Shown: piece by piece, positions 17,276 to 25,538 of the stretch
Position numbering within the stretch: position 1 is the stretch's first letter
Layout: every line of letters begins with the position of its first letter
Assembly: GCF_000016785.1 (NCBI RefSeq)
Contig: NC_009486.1
Location: forward strand, 1,488,001 to 1,552,000
Length of the DNA: 64,000 bases
Reading direction: 5' to 3'
Source of the DNA: Thermotoga petrophila RKU-1
Lineage (GTDB): Bacteria; Thermotogota; Thermotogae; Thermotogales; Thermotogaceae
Position numbers and translations under genes: made by a program
The notes under the pieces: model-generated
What the model was told of the DNA's origin: nothing
The model's database searches: none
What the model saw: the letters and a program-made list of their open reading frames with translations, nothing else

Positions 17276-17926
17276 ATGGAAGCGGTGATTTTCGACATGG
17301 ATGGAGTGCTCATGGACACAGAGCCTCTCTACTTCGAAGCTTACAGAAGAGTCGCGGAAAGCTATGGAAAACCTTACACGGAGGATCTCCACAGGAGAAT
17401 AATGGGAGTTCCTGAAAGAGAAGGTCTTCCCATCCTCATGGAAGCTCTGGAGATAAAAGATTCTCTGGAGAACTTCAAAAAGAGGGTCCACGAAGAAAAA
17501 AAGCGCGTTTTCTCTGAGCTTCTCAAGGAAAATCCGGGTGTAAGAGAGGCGCTCGAGTTCGTAAAGAGCAAAAGAATAAAACTCGCGCTCGCAACCTCCA
17601 CACCACAGCGAGAAGCGCTGGAGAGATTGAGAAGACTCGATCTCGAAAGGTACTTCGATGTCATGGTGTTCGGTGATCAGGTGAAGAACGGAAAGCCTGA
17701 TCCAGAGATATACCTTCTCGTTCTGGAAAGGTTGAATGTGGTCCCAGAGAAGGTTGTGGTCTTCGAAGACTCAAAGAGCGGTGTTGAAGCCGCAAAAAGC
17801 GCCGGCATAGAAAGAATCTATGGAGTCGTTCACTCTTTGAACGACGGTAAAGCGCTTCTTGAAGCGGGTGCGGTTGCTCTGGTGAAACCCGAGGAAATCC
17901 TGAACGTTCTCAAAGAGGTTCTTTAA
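17276..17926 (+). CDS. HAD-superfamily phosphatase / beta-phosphoglucomutase-like protein
   Basis: A 216-aa HAD hydrolase of subfamily IA. Motif I is FDMDGVLMDTEP with nucleophile D7 and acid/base D9. A four-helix cap follows (about 15-90). Motif II is ALATSTPQRE, motif III is the Lys in GKPDPEIYL, and motif IV is VFEDSKSGVEAAKSAG. The cap and the KPDPEIY signature resemble beta-phosphoglucomutase and the small sugar phosphatases. The sequence does not decide between mutase and phosphatase. AGGAGG precedes the ATG. It runs convergently into nadE with a 17-nt 3' overlap and is otherwise a single-gene unit. Confidence 0.88.
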   Translation: MEAVIFDMDGVLMDTEPLYFEAYRRVAESYGKPYTEDLHRRIMGVPEREGLPILMEALEIKDSLENFKKRVHEEKKRVFSELLKENPGVREALEFVKSKRIKLALATSTPQREALERLRRLDLERYFDVMVFGDQVKNGKPDPEIYLLVLERLNVVPEKVVVFEDSKSGVEAAKSAGIERIYGVVHSLNDGKALLEAGAVALVKPEEILNVLKEVL

Positions 17927-19640
17927 ATCTGTTCGTGATCGGCATTCTCCAGTCTTTCCCAAAAGCTCTCGTGGAGATCTTCACGCCGATAGCGGCCTGT
18001 TTTCTCTTGTATTCGTTCTTTCGTATCATTTCCGTCACGTCGAGCACGGTCTTCCTGTCGAAGCCTTTTGATGCGATTTCTTCTGGATCGAGCCCTTCTT
18101 CTATGTAGAGTCTCAGTATTTCATCGAGCACCTCGTACGGTGGTAGTTTCTCCTGGTCCGTCTGGCCCGGCCTGAGCTCCGCCGTTGGGGGTTTCACGAA
18201 GATGTTTTCCGGAATGATCTCTTTTCCTCTCCAGCTGTTGTACCATCTTCCTATTCTGTAAACGTCTGTCTTGTAAACATCCTTTATAACGGCGAATCCT
18301 CCCGCCATGTCTCCGTAGAGAGTCGCGTATCCCGTCGCCATCTCGCTTTTGTTCCCCGTCGTGAGAACGAGCCATCCGAATTTGTTGGAAAGTGCCATGA
18401 GGTAGTTTCCCCTGATTCTTGCCTGAAGGTTCTCTTCGGTTATATCTGGTTCTCTCCCGGCGAAGACGTCTTCGAGTGCTCCAAGGTAGGAGTGAAACAC
18501 ATCCGTGATGGGAATGATGAAAGTCTCTATGCCCAGATTTTTTGCCAGTGTTTGCGCGTCTTCGATACTTTCTTTTGAGGTGTACATGGACGGCATGAGG
18601 ACACCTTTCACGTTCTCTTTTCCCAGGGCTTCTGTTGCTATGACCGCGACGAGGGAAGAGTCCATTCCCCCACTGAGCCCTATCACGACCTTTTCAAAAC
18701 CGTTTTTCCTCACGTAGTCTCTCAGACCCGTGATCAGAGCCCTGAACATCTCTTCTTCTCTCACAGGAAGAGGATTCACCACCGGTTCAAAATGCCCGGA
18801 TTTCTCCCGGAGATTTCCCGCTTCCACGGTTTTCACCGGATAGTTCTGAGTCTTCATGTACCTTCTTCTAGGATCTACCAGCGAGACTCTGAGGTTCTCG
18901 TCCAGATCCAGATCCACCGTGATGATCTCCTCTTCGAAGAGCTTTCCGTAGTTTATGACCTCTCCTGAAGCGTCGACCACCATGCTTCCTCCATCGAAAA
19001 CGAGCTCGTCCTGACCCCCGACCATGTTGCAGTAGGCCATGGCCACGTGATAGTCGTAAGCCTTCATGGAAAGATAGTCCTTTCTCAGAACAGGTTTCCC
19101 CACGTGGTAGGGAGAAGCCGAAAGATTCGCTATGAGATGAACTCCCTCACCCAAGGAAAGCGAGGCGCTCGGTTCCACTGGATTCCAAATGTCTTCGCAG
19201 ATGGTAACTCCCACTTTGATGTTGCCTATTTTCACGACGAGGAGTTCCTCTCCGGGTTTGAAGTATCTTCTCTCATCGAAAACCCCGTAGTTCGGCAGAG
19301 ATATCTTCCTATACACTCCAAGGATCTCACCGCCTTTCACAACTGCGGCGGCGTTGTACGCATCCTCGTCGCTGTCTATGAAGCCCATCAAGACGGTAAC
19401 ACCGAGATTTCTTGTATGCTGAGCGAACTTCTGGAGGTATTTTCTGTTCTCTCTGAGGAATGAGAGCCTGAGCATGAGGTCTTCGGGAGGATAACCGGGA
19501 AGAAAGAGCTCCGGGAAGACAAGGAGATCACTTCCCCGGTCTTCCGCCACTCTGAGGGCTTCTATTGCCTTCTTCAGATTTCCCTCGAAGTCTCCAAGGG
19601 TCGGATTAAGCTGAGCCAGTGTCACTCTCAGTCTTTTCAT
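17910..19640 (-). CDS. nadE: Glutamine-dependent NAD+ synthetase
   Basis: Last step of NAD biosynthesis: amidation of deamido-NAD with ammonia from glutamine. The 576-aa protein fuses an N-terminal nitrilase-type glutaminase (about 1-270) to an ATP pyrophosphatase-type synthetase. The Glu-Lys-Cys triad is visible as E in VFPELFLPGYPPEDL, K in RKISLPNYGVFDE and C in GVTICEDIWNP. The synthetase P-loop is IGLSGGMDSSLVA, with TTGNKSEMATGYATLYGDMAGG further on. The ATG follows ATGGAGGGATCCT and lies inside the preceding membrane-protein gene (35-nt overlap). Confidence 0.95.
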   Translation of the reverse strand: MKRLRVTLAQLNPTLGDFEGNLKKAIEALRVAEDRGSDLLVFPELFLPGYPPEDLMLRLSFLRENRKYLQKFAQHTRNLGVTVLMGFIDSDEDAYNAAAVVKGGEILGVYRKISLPNYGVFDERRYFKPGEELLVVKIGNIKVGVTICEDIWNPVEPSASLSLGEGVHLIANLSASPYHVGKPVLRKDYLSMKAYDYHVAMAYCNMVGGQDELVFDGGSMVVDASGEVINYGKLFEEEIITVDLDLDENLRVSLVDPRRRYMKTQNYPVKTVEAGNLREKSGHFEPVVNPLPVREEEMFRALITGLRDYVRKNGFEKVVIGLSGGMDSSLVAVIATEALGKENVKGVLMPSMYTSKESIEDAQTLAKNLGIETFIIPITDVFHSYLGALEDVFAGREPDITEENLQARIRGNYLMALSNKFGWLVLTTGNKSEMATGYATLYGDMAGGFAVIKDVYKTDVYRIGRWYNSWRGKEIIPENIFVKPPTAELRPGQTDQEKLPPYEVLDEILRLYIEEGLDPEEIASKGFDRKTVLDVTEMIRKNEYKRKQAAIGVKISTRAFGKDWRMPITNRFKEPL

Positions 19641-20181
19641 AGGATCCCTCCATTATCCGGTACATCGAGTAGACCAGAACGACTCTCAAGAGATTCGATA
19701 TTATGGAACCCAGGTACGGTATGAACCAGACGATGAACACAACGGCTGCAGCGAGGAAAACGTCCACCGTCTTTTCCCCTTTGAACACCATTCTGTAGTT
19801 CTTTTCCAGGACGCTGGAAGGAGATTCGTCTTTAGCGGAGAGCAGGGGAACAAAGAAGAGAAACATGAAGGCCACAAAACCGGGAAGGACGAACAGAGAA
19901 AAACCAGCACTTACCGTCAACCCGTAAAACGCTGAAAACACGAGAAGACTGAGAAGATTTTCTCTTCTTCTTGGAACCAGAAGTAGTCCCATCAACAATG
20001 CGAGCAGTACCTCTTCAAAGAGTTTTATGACGAAGAAATCGAAGCTCAGAAAATCGTACTTTCCGGCAAAGATGTAAAGCACTTCCGCCACAAACCCCAG
20101 AACGAGAGCCATAACGCTTATCACAGCGAGTTTTGTATTTTGAACTATCTCCCTGAATCCTTTAACGAAACTCTCGATCAC
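19606..20181 (-). CDS. Unknown integral membrane protein
   Basis: A 191-residue protein with about five hydrophobic helices, beginning after a short amphipathic N-terminus (MIESFVKGFREIVQNTK). Helices are near 18-38, 45-65, 75-95, 97-115 and 145-175. I do not recognise a characterised family; a resemblance to small DUF-type membrane proteins is all that can be said. The GTG start at 20181 has GAGGGGGG upstream and lies 2 nt after the purM stop; its 3' end overlaps nadE by 35 nt. It therefore bridges the purine operon and nadE in one transcription unit. No function can be given. Confidence 0.75.
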   Translation of the reverse strand: MIESFVKGFREIVQNTKLAVISVMALVLGFVAEVLYIFAGKYDFLSFDFFVIKLFEEVLLALLMGLLLVPRRRENLLSLLVFSAFYGLTVSAGFSLFVLPGFVAFMFLFFVPLLSAKDESPSSVLEKNYRMVFKGEKTVDVFLAAAVVFIVWFIPYLGSIISNLLRVVLVYSMYRIMEGSYEKTESDTGSA

Positions 20182-20183
20182 AC

Positions 20184-21119
20184 TTATCCCCCCTCACCTC
20201 CGTACTCGATTCTCCAGTCTGAGGATACCTTCCCAACGACTGTTCCATCCACTCTGGCCAGAACCTCGTCCACCTTTTGTTTTTCCACGATCAGAAACAT
20301 TCCAACACCCATGTTGAAGGTGTTGACCGCTTCGTTGAAGTCTACATATTTCAATATCCAATCAACGAAGTCCCTCTTTGGTAGAGAAACGTGCGCCCCA
20401 AGCTTTCCGAGGACTCTCTTCAGCGCCCTCACCACTCCCCCGCCGGTCACGTGTGCGATCCCTTTCACCAGGTCGAACAACTCGATGACTTCTCTGTATA
20501 TGCGTGTTCCTTTCAGGAGTTCAAAGGGAAGTTCCTCGATCTTTATGGATTCCTCCTTTATGATCCTTCTTATGAGTGACCAGCCGTTCGAGTGGAACCC
20601 CGATGACGGAATACCAACGATCACATCCCCTTCTTTTATCTTATCAACCGGTATCCGTTTTTCTAAAACGCCGACAGCGAACCCCACAGCGTCCCAGTCT
20701 CCACGATACACATCGGGCATCTCAGCGGTCTCACCGCCCACCAGTTTCACATCCACGCTGTCAAGGACGTTTACGAGCTCTTTTATGAACGACTCGTGTT
20801 CTTCGGAGATTCTCTCGACCCCAAGGTAGTCCAGAAAGGCCACAGGCCTCGCTCCCACGCAGACCAGATCGTTGTAGTTCATACCCACAAGGTCCTCAGC
20901 CGCGTAGCGCCAGGTCCCGTGCTTTCTGTGAAGGATGAGTTTGGTGCCGATCCCATCGGCCGTTACAACAACGGGGGGAGTTGTGATCGTGAGTATGGAA
21001 GCGTATCCCGTGGGCTCTTTCATCACCCATTCAGGAAGTTTTACAGCGCTTTTTATAGTTTTTGCGAAGCTTTCTCCCCTCTCGACATCGACTCCTGCTT
21101 CTCTGTAAGTGTATTTCAT
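20184..21119 (-). CDS. purM: Phosphoribosylformylglycinamidine cyclo-ligase (AIR synthetase)
   Basis: Closes the imidazole ring of 5-aminoimidazole ribonucleotide with ATP. The 311-aa protein has the PurM motifs YREAGVDVERGE at the N-terminus, VVVTADGIGTKL, DLVGMNYNDLVCVGARPVAFLDYLG, and LVGGETAEMPDVY, plus GDVIVGIPSSGFHSNG and HVTGGGVVRALKR in the C-terminal half. It is somewhat shorter than most bacterial PurM. Its ATG overlaps the purD stop (ATGA). It is the last pur gene of the cluster. Confidence 0.95.
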   Translation of the reverse strand: MKYTYREAGVDVERGESFAKTIKSAVKLPEWVMKEPTGYASILTITTPPVVVTADGIGTKLILHRKHGTWRYAAEDLVGMNYNDLVCVGARPVAFLDYLGVERISEEHESFIKELVNVLDSVDVKLVGGETAEMPDVYRGDWDAVGFAVGVLEKRIPVDKIKEGDVIVGIPSSGFHSNGWSLIRRIIKEESIKIEELPFELLKGTRIYREVIELFDLVKGIAHVTGGGVVRALKRVLGKLGAHVSLPKRDFVDWILKYVDFNEAVNTFNMGVGMFLIVEKQKVDEVLARVDGTVVGKVSSDWRIEYGGEGG

Positions 21120-22309
21120 AGAGCGATATCCCTCCTGTAGGTCTTACCTTCGAAGTGGACCTTTTCCGCGAGTTCGTAAGCCTTTCTTCGTGCCTCTTCC
21201 TTCGTTTCTCCTGTTCCCATACAGTGAAGAACACGGCCGCCATTGGTCACAAGTTTTCCATCTTTCTCCGCGACTCCCGCGAAGAATATGAGACCTTCTT
21301 CGGGAAGGGTGATCTCTTTGCCCTTTTCGGGAGCGTCGGGATAGCCCCTCGCTGCGAGAACCACGTCCACGGCGAATCCACGCGGTTCCACCGGCTCCAT
21401 TTTACCACCGCGGTATCCCTCGAGAACCGCGTTGACAAATCCTTCGGGATTCAACGTCACTATCACTTCTGTTTCTGGATCGCCCAGTCTCACATTGTAC
21501 TCGAGTATGTAGGGATCACCATCGTGGAGCATGAGACCCAAGTAGAGGAACCCCCGGTACGCGTAGCCTTCTTTCTCCACTCCCCACAGAGTCTTATCGA
21601 AGAGCTCTTCGATCTTTTTGATCGTATCGGAAGGGATTTCTACAGGCCCCCAGGAGCCCATACCTCCCGTGTTCGGTCCCCTGTCACCGTCCATCAGTCT
21701 CTTGTAATCTCTGACGAAGGGAAGGATCACGAAATTTCTTCCATTCACAACCGCCATGGCGGAAAGCTCGTTCCCGGCGAGAAATTCATCTATCACAACA
21801 GGGCCTTTCACACCTTTTATGAGCTCTCCGATGATGAGTTTCGATCCCTTTTCGATGGTTTCTTCCTTAGAGTCGAGGATCAGAACACCCTTTCCTCGAG
21901 CGAGCCCGTCCGCCTTTATCACGTAAGGAGGAGAGAATTTTTTTATCTTCTCTCTCAATTCCTCTGGAGTTTCTGCCACTTCGAAACGAGCGGTTCTTAT
22001 ACCGTACTTCTTCATGAACCTTTTGGCATAGACCTTGGATCCTTCGAGCCTTGCGACCTCTTTCACCGGGCCAAAGACGTTGGATCTCCAGTTCGAGACC
22101 CCTTCTACCAGGAATTCCTCGGATCCCGGTATCACGATGTCTTCTTCTGGGATAGTTTTCAGGGTCTTTTCTCCTTCGTAAAGGTGGTTCGTTCCGTCTC
22201 TCTTTGTTCCGGCGTTTCCTGGATAGAAGTGAACTTCGTATCCCTGCTTTGCGAAAGCCCATCCTATCGCGTGTTCCCTTCCTCCAGAACCGAGTATGTG
22301 TACCCTCAC
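21116..22309 (-). CDS. purD: Phosphoribosylamine-glycine ligase (GAR synthetase)
   Basis: ATP-grasp enzyme joining glycine to phosphoribosylamine. The 397-aa protein shows the N-terminal LGSGGREHAIGW motif, the ATP-grasp KADGLARGKGV loop, the GPNTGGMGSWGPVEIP motif and LEYNVRLGDPETEV metal-binding residues. I chose GTG at 22309 because GAGGGGTG, which spans the purH stop region, lies 6 nt upstream. A GTG at 22318 is too close to that site. It is coupled to purM through an ATGA overlap. Confidence 0.95.
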   Translation of the reverse strand: MRVHILGSGGREHAIGWAFAKQGYEVHFYPGNAGTKRDGTNHLYEGEKTLKTIPEEDIVIPGSEEFLVEGVSNWRSNVFGPVKEVARLEGSKVYAKRFMKKYGIRTARFEVAETPEELREKIKKFSPPYVIKADGLARGKGVLILDSKEETIEKGSKLIIGELIKGVKGPVVIDEFLAGNELSAMAVVNGRNFVILPFVRDYKRLMDGDRGPNTGGMGSWGPVEIPSDTIKKIEELFDKTLWGVEKEGYAYRGFLYLGLMLHDGDPYILEYNVRLGDPETEVIVTLNPEGFVNAVLEGYRGGKMEPVEPRGFAVDVVLAARGYPDAPEKGKEITLPEEGLIFFAGVAEKDGKLVTNGGRVLHCMGTGETKEEARRKAYELAEKVHFEGKTYRRDIAL

Positions 22310-22321
22310 CGCTTTCACCCC

Positions 22322-23680
22322 TCAGTGCCTGAAAACCCTGCTCGGAGCTTTGTAGAACGTGATTCCAAGTTCTCTGGCTTTTTCGATCACTTCTTCGTCT
22401 CTTATGGATCCGAGAGGAGCGACCACCGCTTTCACACCAGCCTGAGCGAGTATTTCGAGCGAGTCCGGGAACGGGAAGAACGCATCGGAAGCCGCAACCG
22501 CTCCCTTCGCTTTTTCTCCTGCCATCACGGTGGCGATCCAGGCAGCTCTCTTTCTCGAAGGCTGCCCGCTCCCTATTCCCACAGTTACACCGTCTTTTGC
22601 TATGAGAACAGCGTTGGATTTCGCTCCTTCCACAACACGGTAAGCGAATTCCAGATCCTCAAGCTCTTTTTCCGAGAGAGGCTCTCCAACTACCAGTTCA
22701 AAATTCCCTTCGGGGTACTTTCTTTCACTCAGGACGAGAGAACCGAATGCCATCTTTCCAGCCCACGAAGCGTAATCCCCAGGCTTCAAGAGACGCACTT
22801 TTTTCTTAGAGAGAACCTCGATCGCTTCCTGTGTGAAGGAAGGTGCCACGATCACCTCGAGGTACTTTTTCAATGACTTCGCAACTTCTTCGTCCATTTC
22901 GAAGTTCACGGCCAGGATCCCTCCAAAACTGGATTCGTCGTCCGCCTCGATGGCCTTCTTCACGATTTCCACTTTGTCTTCTCCTATCGCAGCACCACAG
23001 GGAGATTGGTGTTTCACCACAACCGCACCCATCCTCGGCAGGTTCTTCGCCATGAACCACGCGTTTTCCGCGTCTAAGATGTTGTTGAATGAGATTGTCT
23101 TTCCTTCGTGCAGAATCTCAAAAGCTGGTTTTCCATACACAAACGCTTTTTCGTGAGGGTTCTCTCCGTACCTCAGCTGAAGATCTTCCCTCTTGAAGGC
23201 GAGAGAAATACCCTCGACAAACTGGTTGGCCCTTATCGAATCGTACACACTGGTGAACGCAAAGGTCATTCCAGCGAGGTACTTTCTCGTCTCTTCGTCG
23301 TCTATCTCAATCGCGAGTTTGAGTGTTTCCATGTCGAAAGCGGGTTTCACCTTTTTCCAGTTTTTGGCAGCTGCTCGAAGAAGAGCGACTCCTCCTATGT
23401 CGATGTCTGGGGGTGGATATAGGTCCACAAAGACCACATCCCATCTGGGTTCCGGTCCGAGGATGCCGGCGAATATCTCCGGGTGGAGGGTCTTCACGAG
23501 CCCTCCGAGGAGATTCTCGAAACCCGTTATGGTGCTCACGTCGTTTGCTTCTATTCCGTTTGATTTCAAAAACTTGGCGGTGCCGGAGCTCGCCCAGATC
23601 TCCCAGCCTTTTTCGTGGAGTTCTCTCAGAATATCCAGATATTTTTCTTTCTCGTAGAGACTAACCAATATCCTCTTCAA
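22322..23680 (-). CDS. purH: AICAR transformylase / IMP cyclohydrolase
   Basis: Bifunctional enzyme of the last two steps to IMP. The N-terminal IMP cyclohydrolase part (about 1-140) has WEIWASSGTAKFL, VSTITGFENLLGGLVKTLHPEIFAGIL and DVVFVDLYPP. The AICAR transformylase part has LRYGENPHEKAFVYG, VKHQSPCGAAIG (the KHxxPCG motif) and NAVLIAKDGVTVGIGSGQPSRK. At 452 aa it is shorter than the usual 510-530 aa, as in other Thermotoga. The TTG start follows GGAGGGTTATCC. It overlaps purN by 20 nt. Confidence 0.95.
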   Translation of the reverse strand: MKRILVSLYEKEKYLDILRELHEKGWEIWASSGTAKFLKSNGIEANDVSTITGFENLLGGLVKTLHPEIFAGILGPEPRWDVVFVDLYPPPDIDIGGVALLRAAAKNWKKVKPAFDMETLKLAIEIDDEETRKYLAGMTFAFTSVYDSIRANQFVEGISLAFKREDLQLRYGENPHEKAFVYGKPAFEILHEGKTISFNNILDAENAWFMAKNLPRMGAVVVKHQSPCGAAIGEDKVEIVKKAIEADDESSFGGILAVNFEMDEEVAKSLKKYLEVIVAPSFTQEAIEVLSKKKVRLLKPGDYASWAGKMAFGSLVLSERKYPEGNFELVVGEPLSEKELEDLEFAYRVVEGAKSNAVLIAKDGVTVGIGSGQPSRKRAAWIATVMAGEKAKGAVAASDAFFPFPDSLEILAQAGVKAVVAPLGSIRDEEVIEKARELGITFYKAPSRVFRH

Positions 23681-24278
23681 GGATAACCCTCCTTCCTTCG
23701 ATCTTCCATTTTCCTTCCAGTACCTTTTGAATGACGAGCGGATAATACCGATGTTCTATCTTATGGATCTCTTCTTCCAGTCTTTCGAGAGACCAGTCTT
23801 TCTTTATTTCAACTGCTTTCTGAAAGATGATGGGACCGGTGTCGACTCCCTCATCAACGAAGTGGATGGTGATTCCTGTGACCTTCACACCGTATTCGTA
23901 GGCCTTCTCGATGGCGTGGGTCCCGGGGAACGCGGGAAGAAGCGAAGGGTGGATGTTGACGATCTTCCACTTCCACCTTTCGACGATCTCCGCCGGAAGA
24001 ATCCTCATGAAACCGGCGAGGACCACGAGGTCGGGATTCAACTCTTCGAGTCTTTTTTTCAGAGACTCTGCCCAGGGTTTCTCGAGCCTTTCCCAGGGGA
24101 TCTGCAGTCTTTTCGCTCGCTCTATTGCGTAGCAGTTTCTGTCCACAAGGAGCATCTGGATTTCCGCACTCAATTCACCGCTTCGCGCTGCGTTCACGAT
24201 CGCTTCGAAATTGCTTCCGTTTCCCGAAGCGAGAACGACTATTCGTGGAGGTACTCTCCGCTGAAGCACGCTACACAC
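23661..24278 (-). CDS. purN: Phosphoribosylglycinamide formyltransferase (GAR transformylase)
   Basis: Transfers formyl from 10-formyl-tetrahydrofolate to GAR. Recognised by IVVLASGNGSNFEAIV, VVLAGFMRILP, the catalytic N-x-H pair in IVNIHPSLLPAFPG, and TGITIHFVDEGVDTGPIIFQ with the catalytic Asp. The N-terminal boundary is uncertain: GTG codons at 24278 and 24269 both lie inside purF and neither has a clear ribosome binding site, so initiation probably depends on coupling to purF translation. The extra residues before RIVVLAS are not conserved in the family. Confidence 0.93.
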   Translation of the reverse strand: MCSVLQRRVPPRIVVLASGNGSNFEAIVNAARSGELSAEIQMLLVDRNCYAIERAKRLQIPWERLEKPWAESLKKRLEELNPDLVVLAGFMRILPAEIVERWKWKIVNIHPSLLPAFPGTHAIEKAYEYGVKVTGITIHFVDEGVDTGPIIFQKAVEIKKDWSLERLEEEIHKIEHRYYPLVIQKVLEGKWKIEGRRVILEEDIG

Positions 24279-25534
24279 AGTTCACTCCTCCCGATGGCTC
24301 TTTTCAACCCTTCGAGTGAAAGGTAAAAGAGAGAGTCTGCGTTGACTATTTTTTTCACTTCTTCCACGGCACGTTCTCCCGCGACGAGCTCTTTCTTTCT
24401 GGCGGTATCTATTCCGTAGAAACAGGGAAAACGTACAGGTGGAGAGTGTATGCCAACGTGTACTTCCTTCGCACCCGCCTCTCTCAATATCTTCACGATG
24501 ATGCCCATGGTTGTTCCTCTGACGATCGAATCATCGATTACAACAACCCTCTTTCCACTCACAACGTCTTCTATGGGGACGAGTTTTTTCTTGACGATCT
24601 TTTCCCTGTCCACCGGCATGATGAAACTTCTTCCCACATATCTGTTCCTCATGAGACCGATGTCGAGAGGTATACCCGAAGCCGAAGAAAATCCCATCGC
24701 TCCGGAAAGTCCGGAGTCCAGCACCGGAACGACCACGTCCGCTTCTATCGGGTTTTCTCTGTAGAGTTCTTCACCCATTCTGTAACGGGCTATGTGTACA
24801 CTCTGATCGAGAAAGTGACTGTCCGGCCTCGCGAAATAGATGAATTCGAAGGAGCAGAACCGCTTTTCTTTTTTGGAGAACCTCACCGTTTCTGTGCCTT
24901 TGTTCGAGAAGAACACGACCGTTCCAGAGGGAACTTCTTCTATGTCTTCCACACCTATCGCTTTCAGCGCTGCGTCTTCCGATGCCACAACGATTCCATC
25001 ACCGTATTTTCCATAGAACAGGGGACGGACGCCGTATGGGTCTCTCGCCGCAGCGAGGAATTCTTCGTGTAGAATGAGAAGTGAGTAGGCAAGAGGGACT
25101 TTCTTCAGCGCTTTCACTATGGACTCTTTCAGGTCACCTTCAGACATCGAGATGAGATGAAGGAAGACCTCCGAGTCGAGCGAGCTCTGGAAAACCGCTC
25201 CTTTTTCTTTGAGCATCTCTATCCACTTTTCGCCGTTGGGTATGTTTCCGTTGTGAGCGATCGCGAGCCTTCCCTTTCTCGTGAACGCCACGATTGGCTG
25301 AATGTCCTCGAGCGATCCTGCCGTGGAGTACCTTACGTGTCCAATACCCTTTTCAGCGTCTTCCCACCTGTCTTCGGTGAGAACGGTGTCTACGAGTCCT
25401 TTTCCTTTTATCGTTTTGAACCCGTCTACCACAACACCCACACTTTCCTGTCCTCTATGCTGAAGACCGAGAAGCACGTCGTGAAGGACAGAAAAGGCAT
25501 CTTTCACATTCCAGACTCCTGCGATTCCGCACAT
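24239..25534 (-). CDS. purF: Amidophosphoribosyltransferase
   Basis: First committed step of purine synthesis: PRPP plus glutamine to phosphoribosylamine. The 431-aa protein starts MCGIAGVW, so Cys2 is the glutaminase nucleophile. There is no propeptide between Met and Cys, unlike B. subtilis PurF. The PRPP loop is VVVIDDSIVRGTTMG. A C-terminal pair LCVAC plus earlier cysteines (FCSFEF, PCFYG) fits the [4Fe-4S]-containing, oxygen-sensitive PurF subgroup, although cluster binding is inferred. The start follows GAGGTGATGAT. Its 3' end overlaps purN. Confidence 0.95.
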   Translation of the reverse strand: MCGIAGVWNVKDAFSVLHDVLLGLQHRGQESVGVVVDGFKTIKGKGLVDTVLTEDRWEDAEKGIGHVRYSTAGSLEDIQPIVAFTRKGRLAIAHNGNIPNGEKWIEMLKEKGAVFQSSLDSEVFLHLISMSEGDLKESIVKALKKVPLAYSLLILHEEFLAAARDPYGVRPLFYGKYGDGIVVASEDAALKAIGVEDIEEVPSGTVVFFSNKGTETVRFSKKEKRFCSFEFIYFARPDSHFLDQSVHIARYRMGEELYRENPIEADVVVPVLDSGLSGAMGFSSASGIPLDIGLMRNRYVGRSFIMPVDREKIVKKKLVPIEDVVSGKRVVVIDDSIVRGTTMGIIVKILREAGAKEVHVGIHSPPVRFPCFYGIDTARKKELVAGERAVEEVKKIVNADSLFYLSLEGLKRAIGRSELCVACFSGEYLHE

Positions 25535-25538
25535 ATCA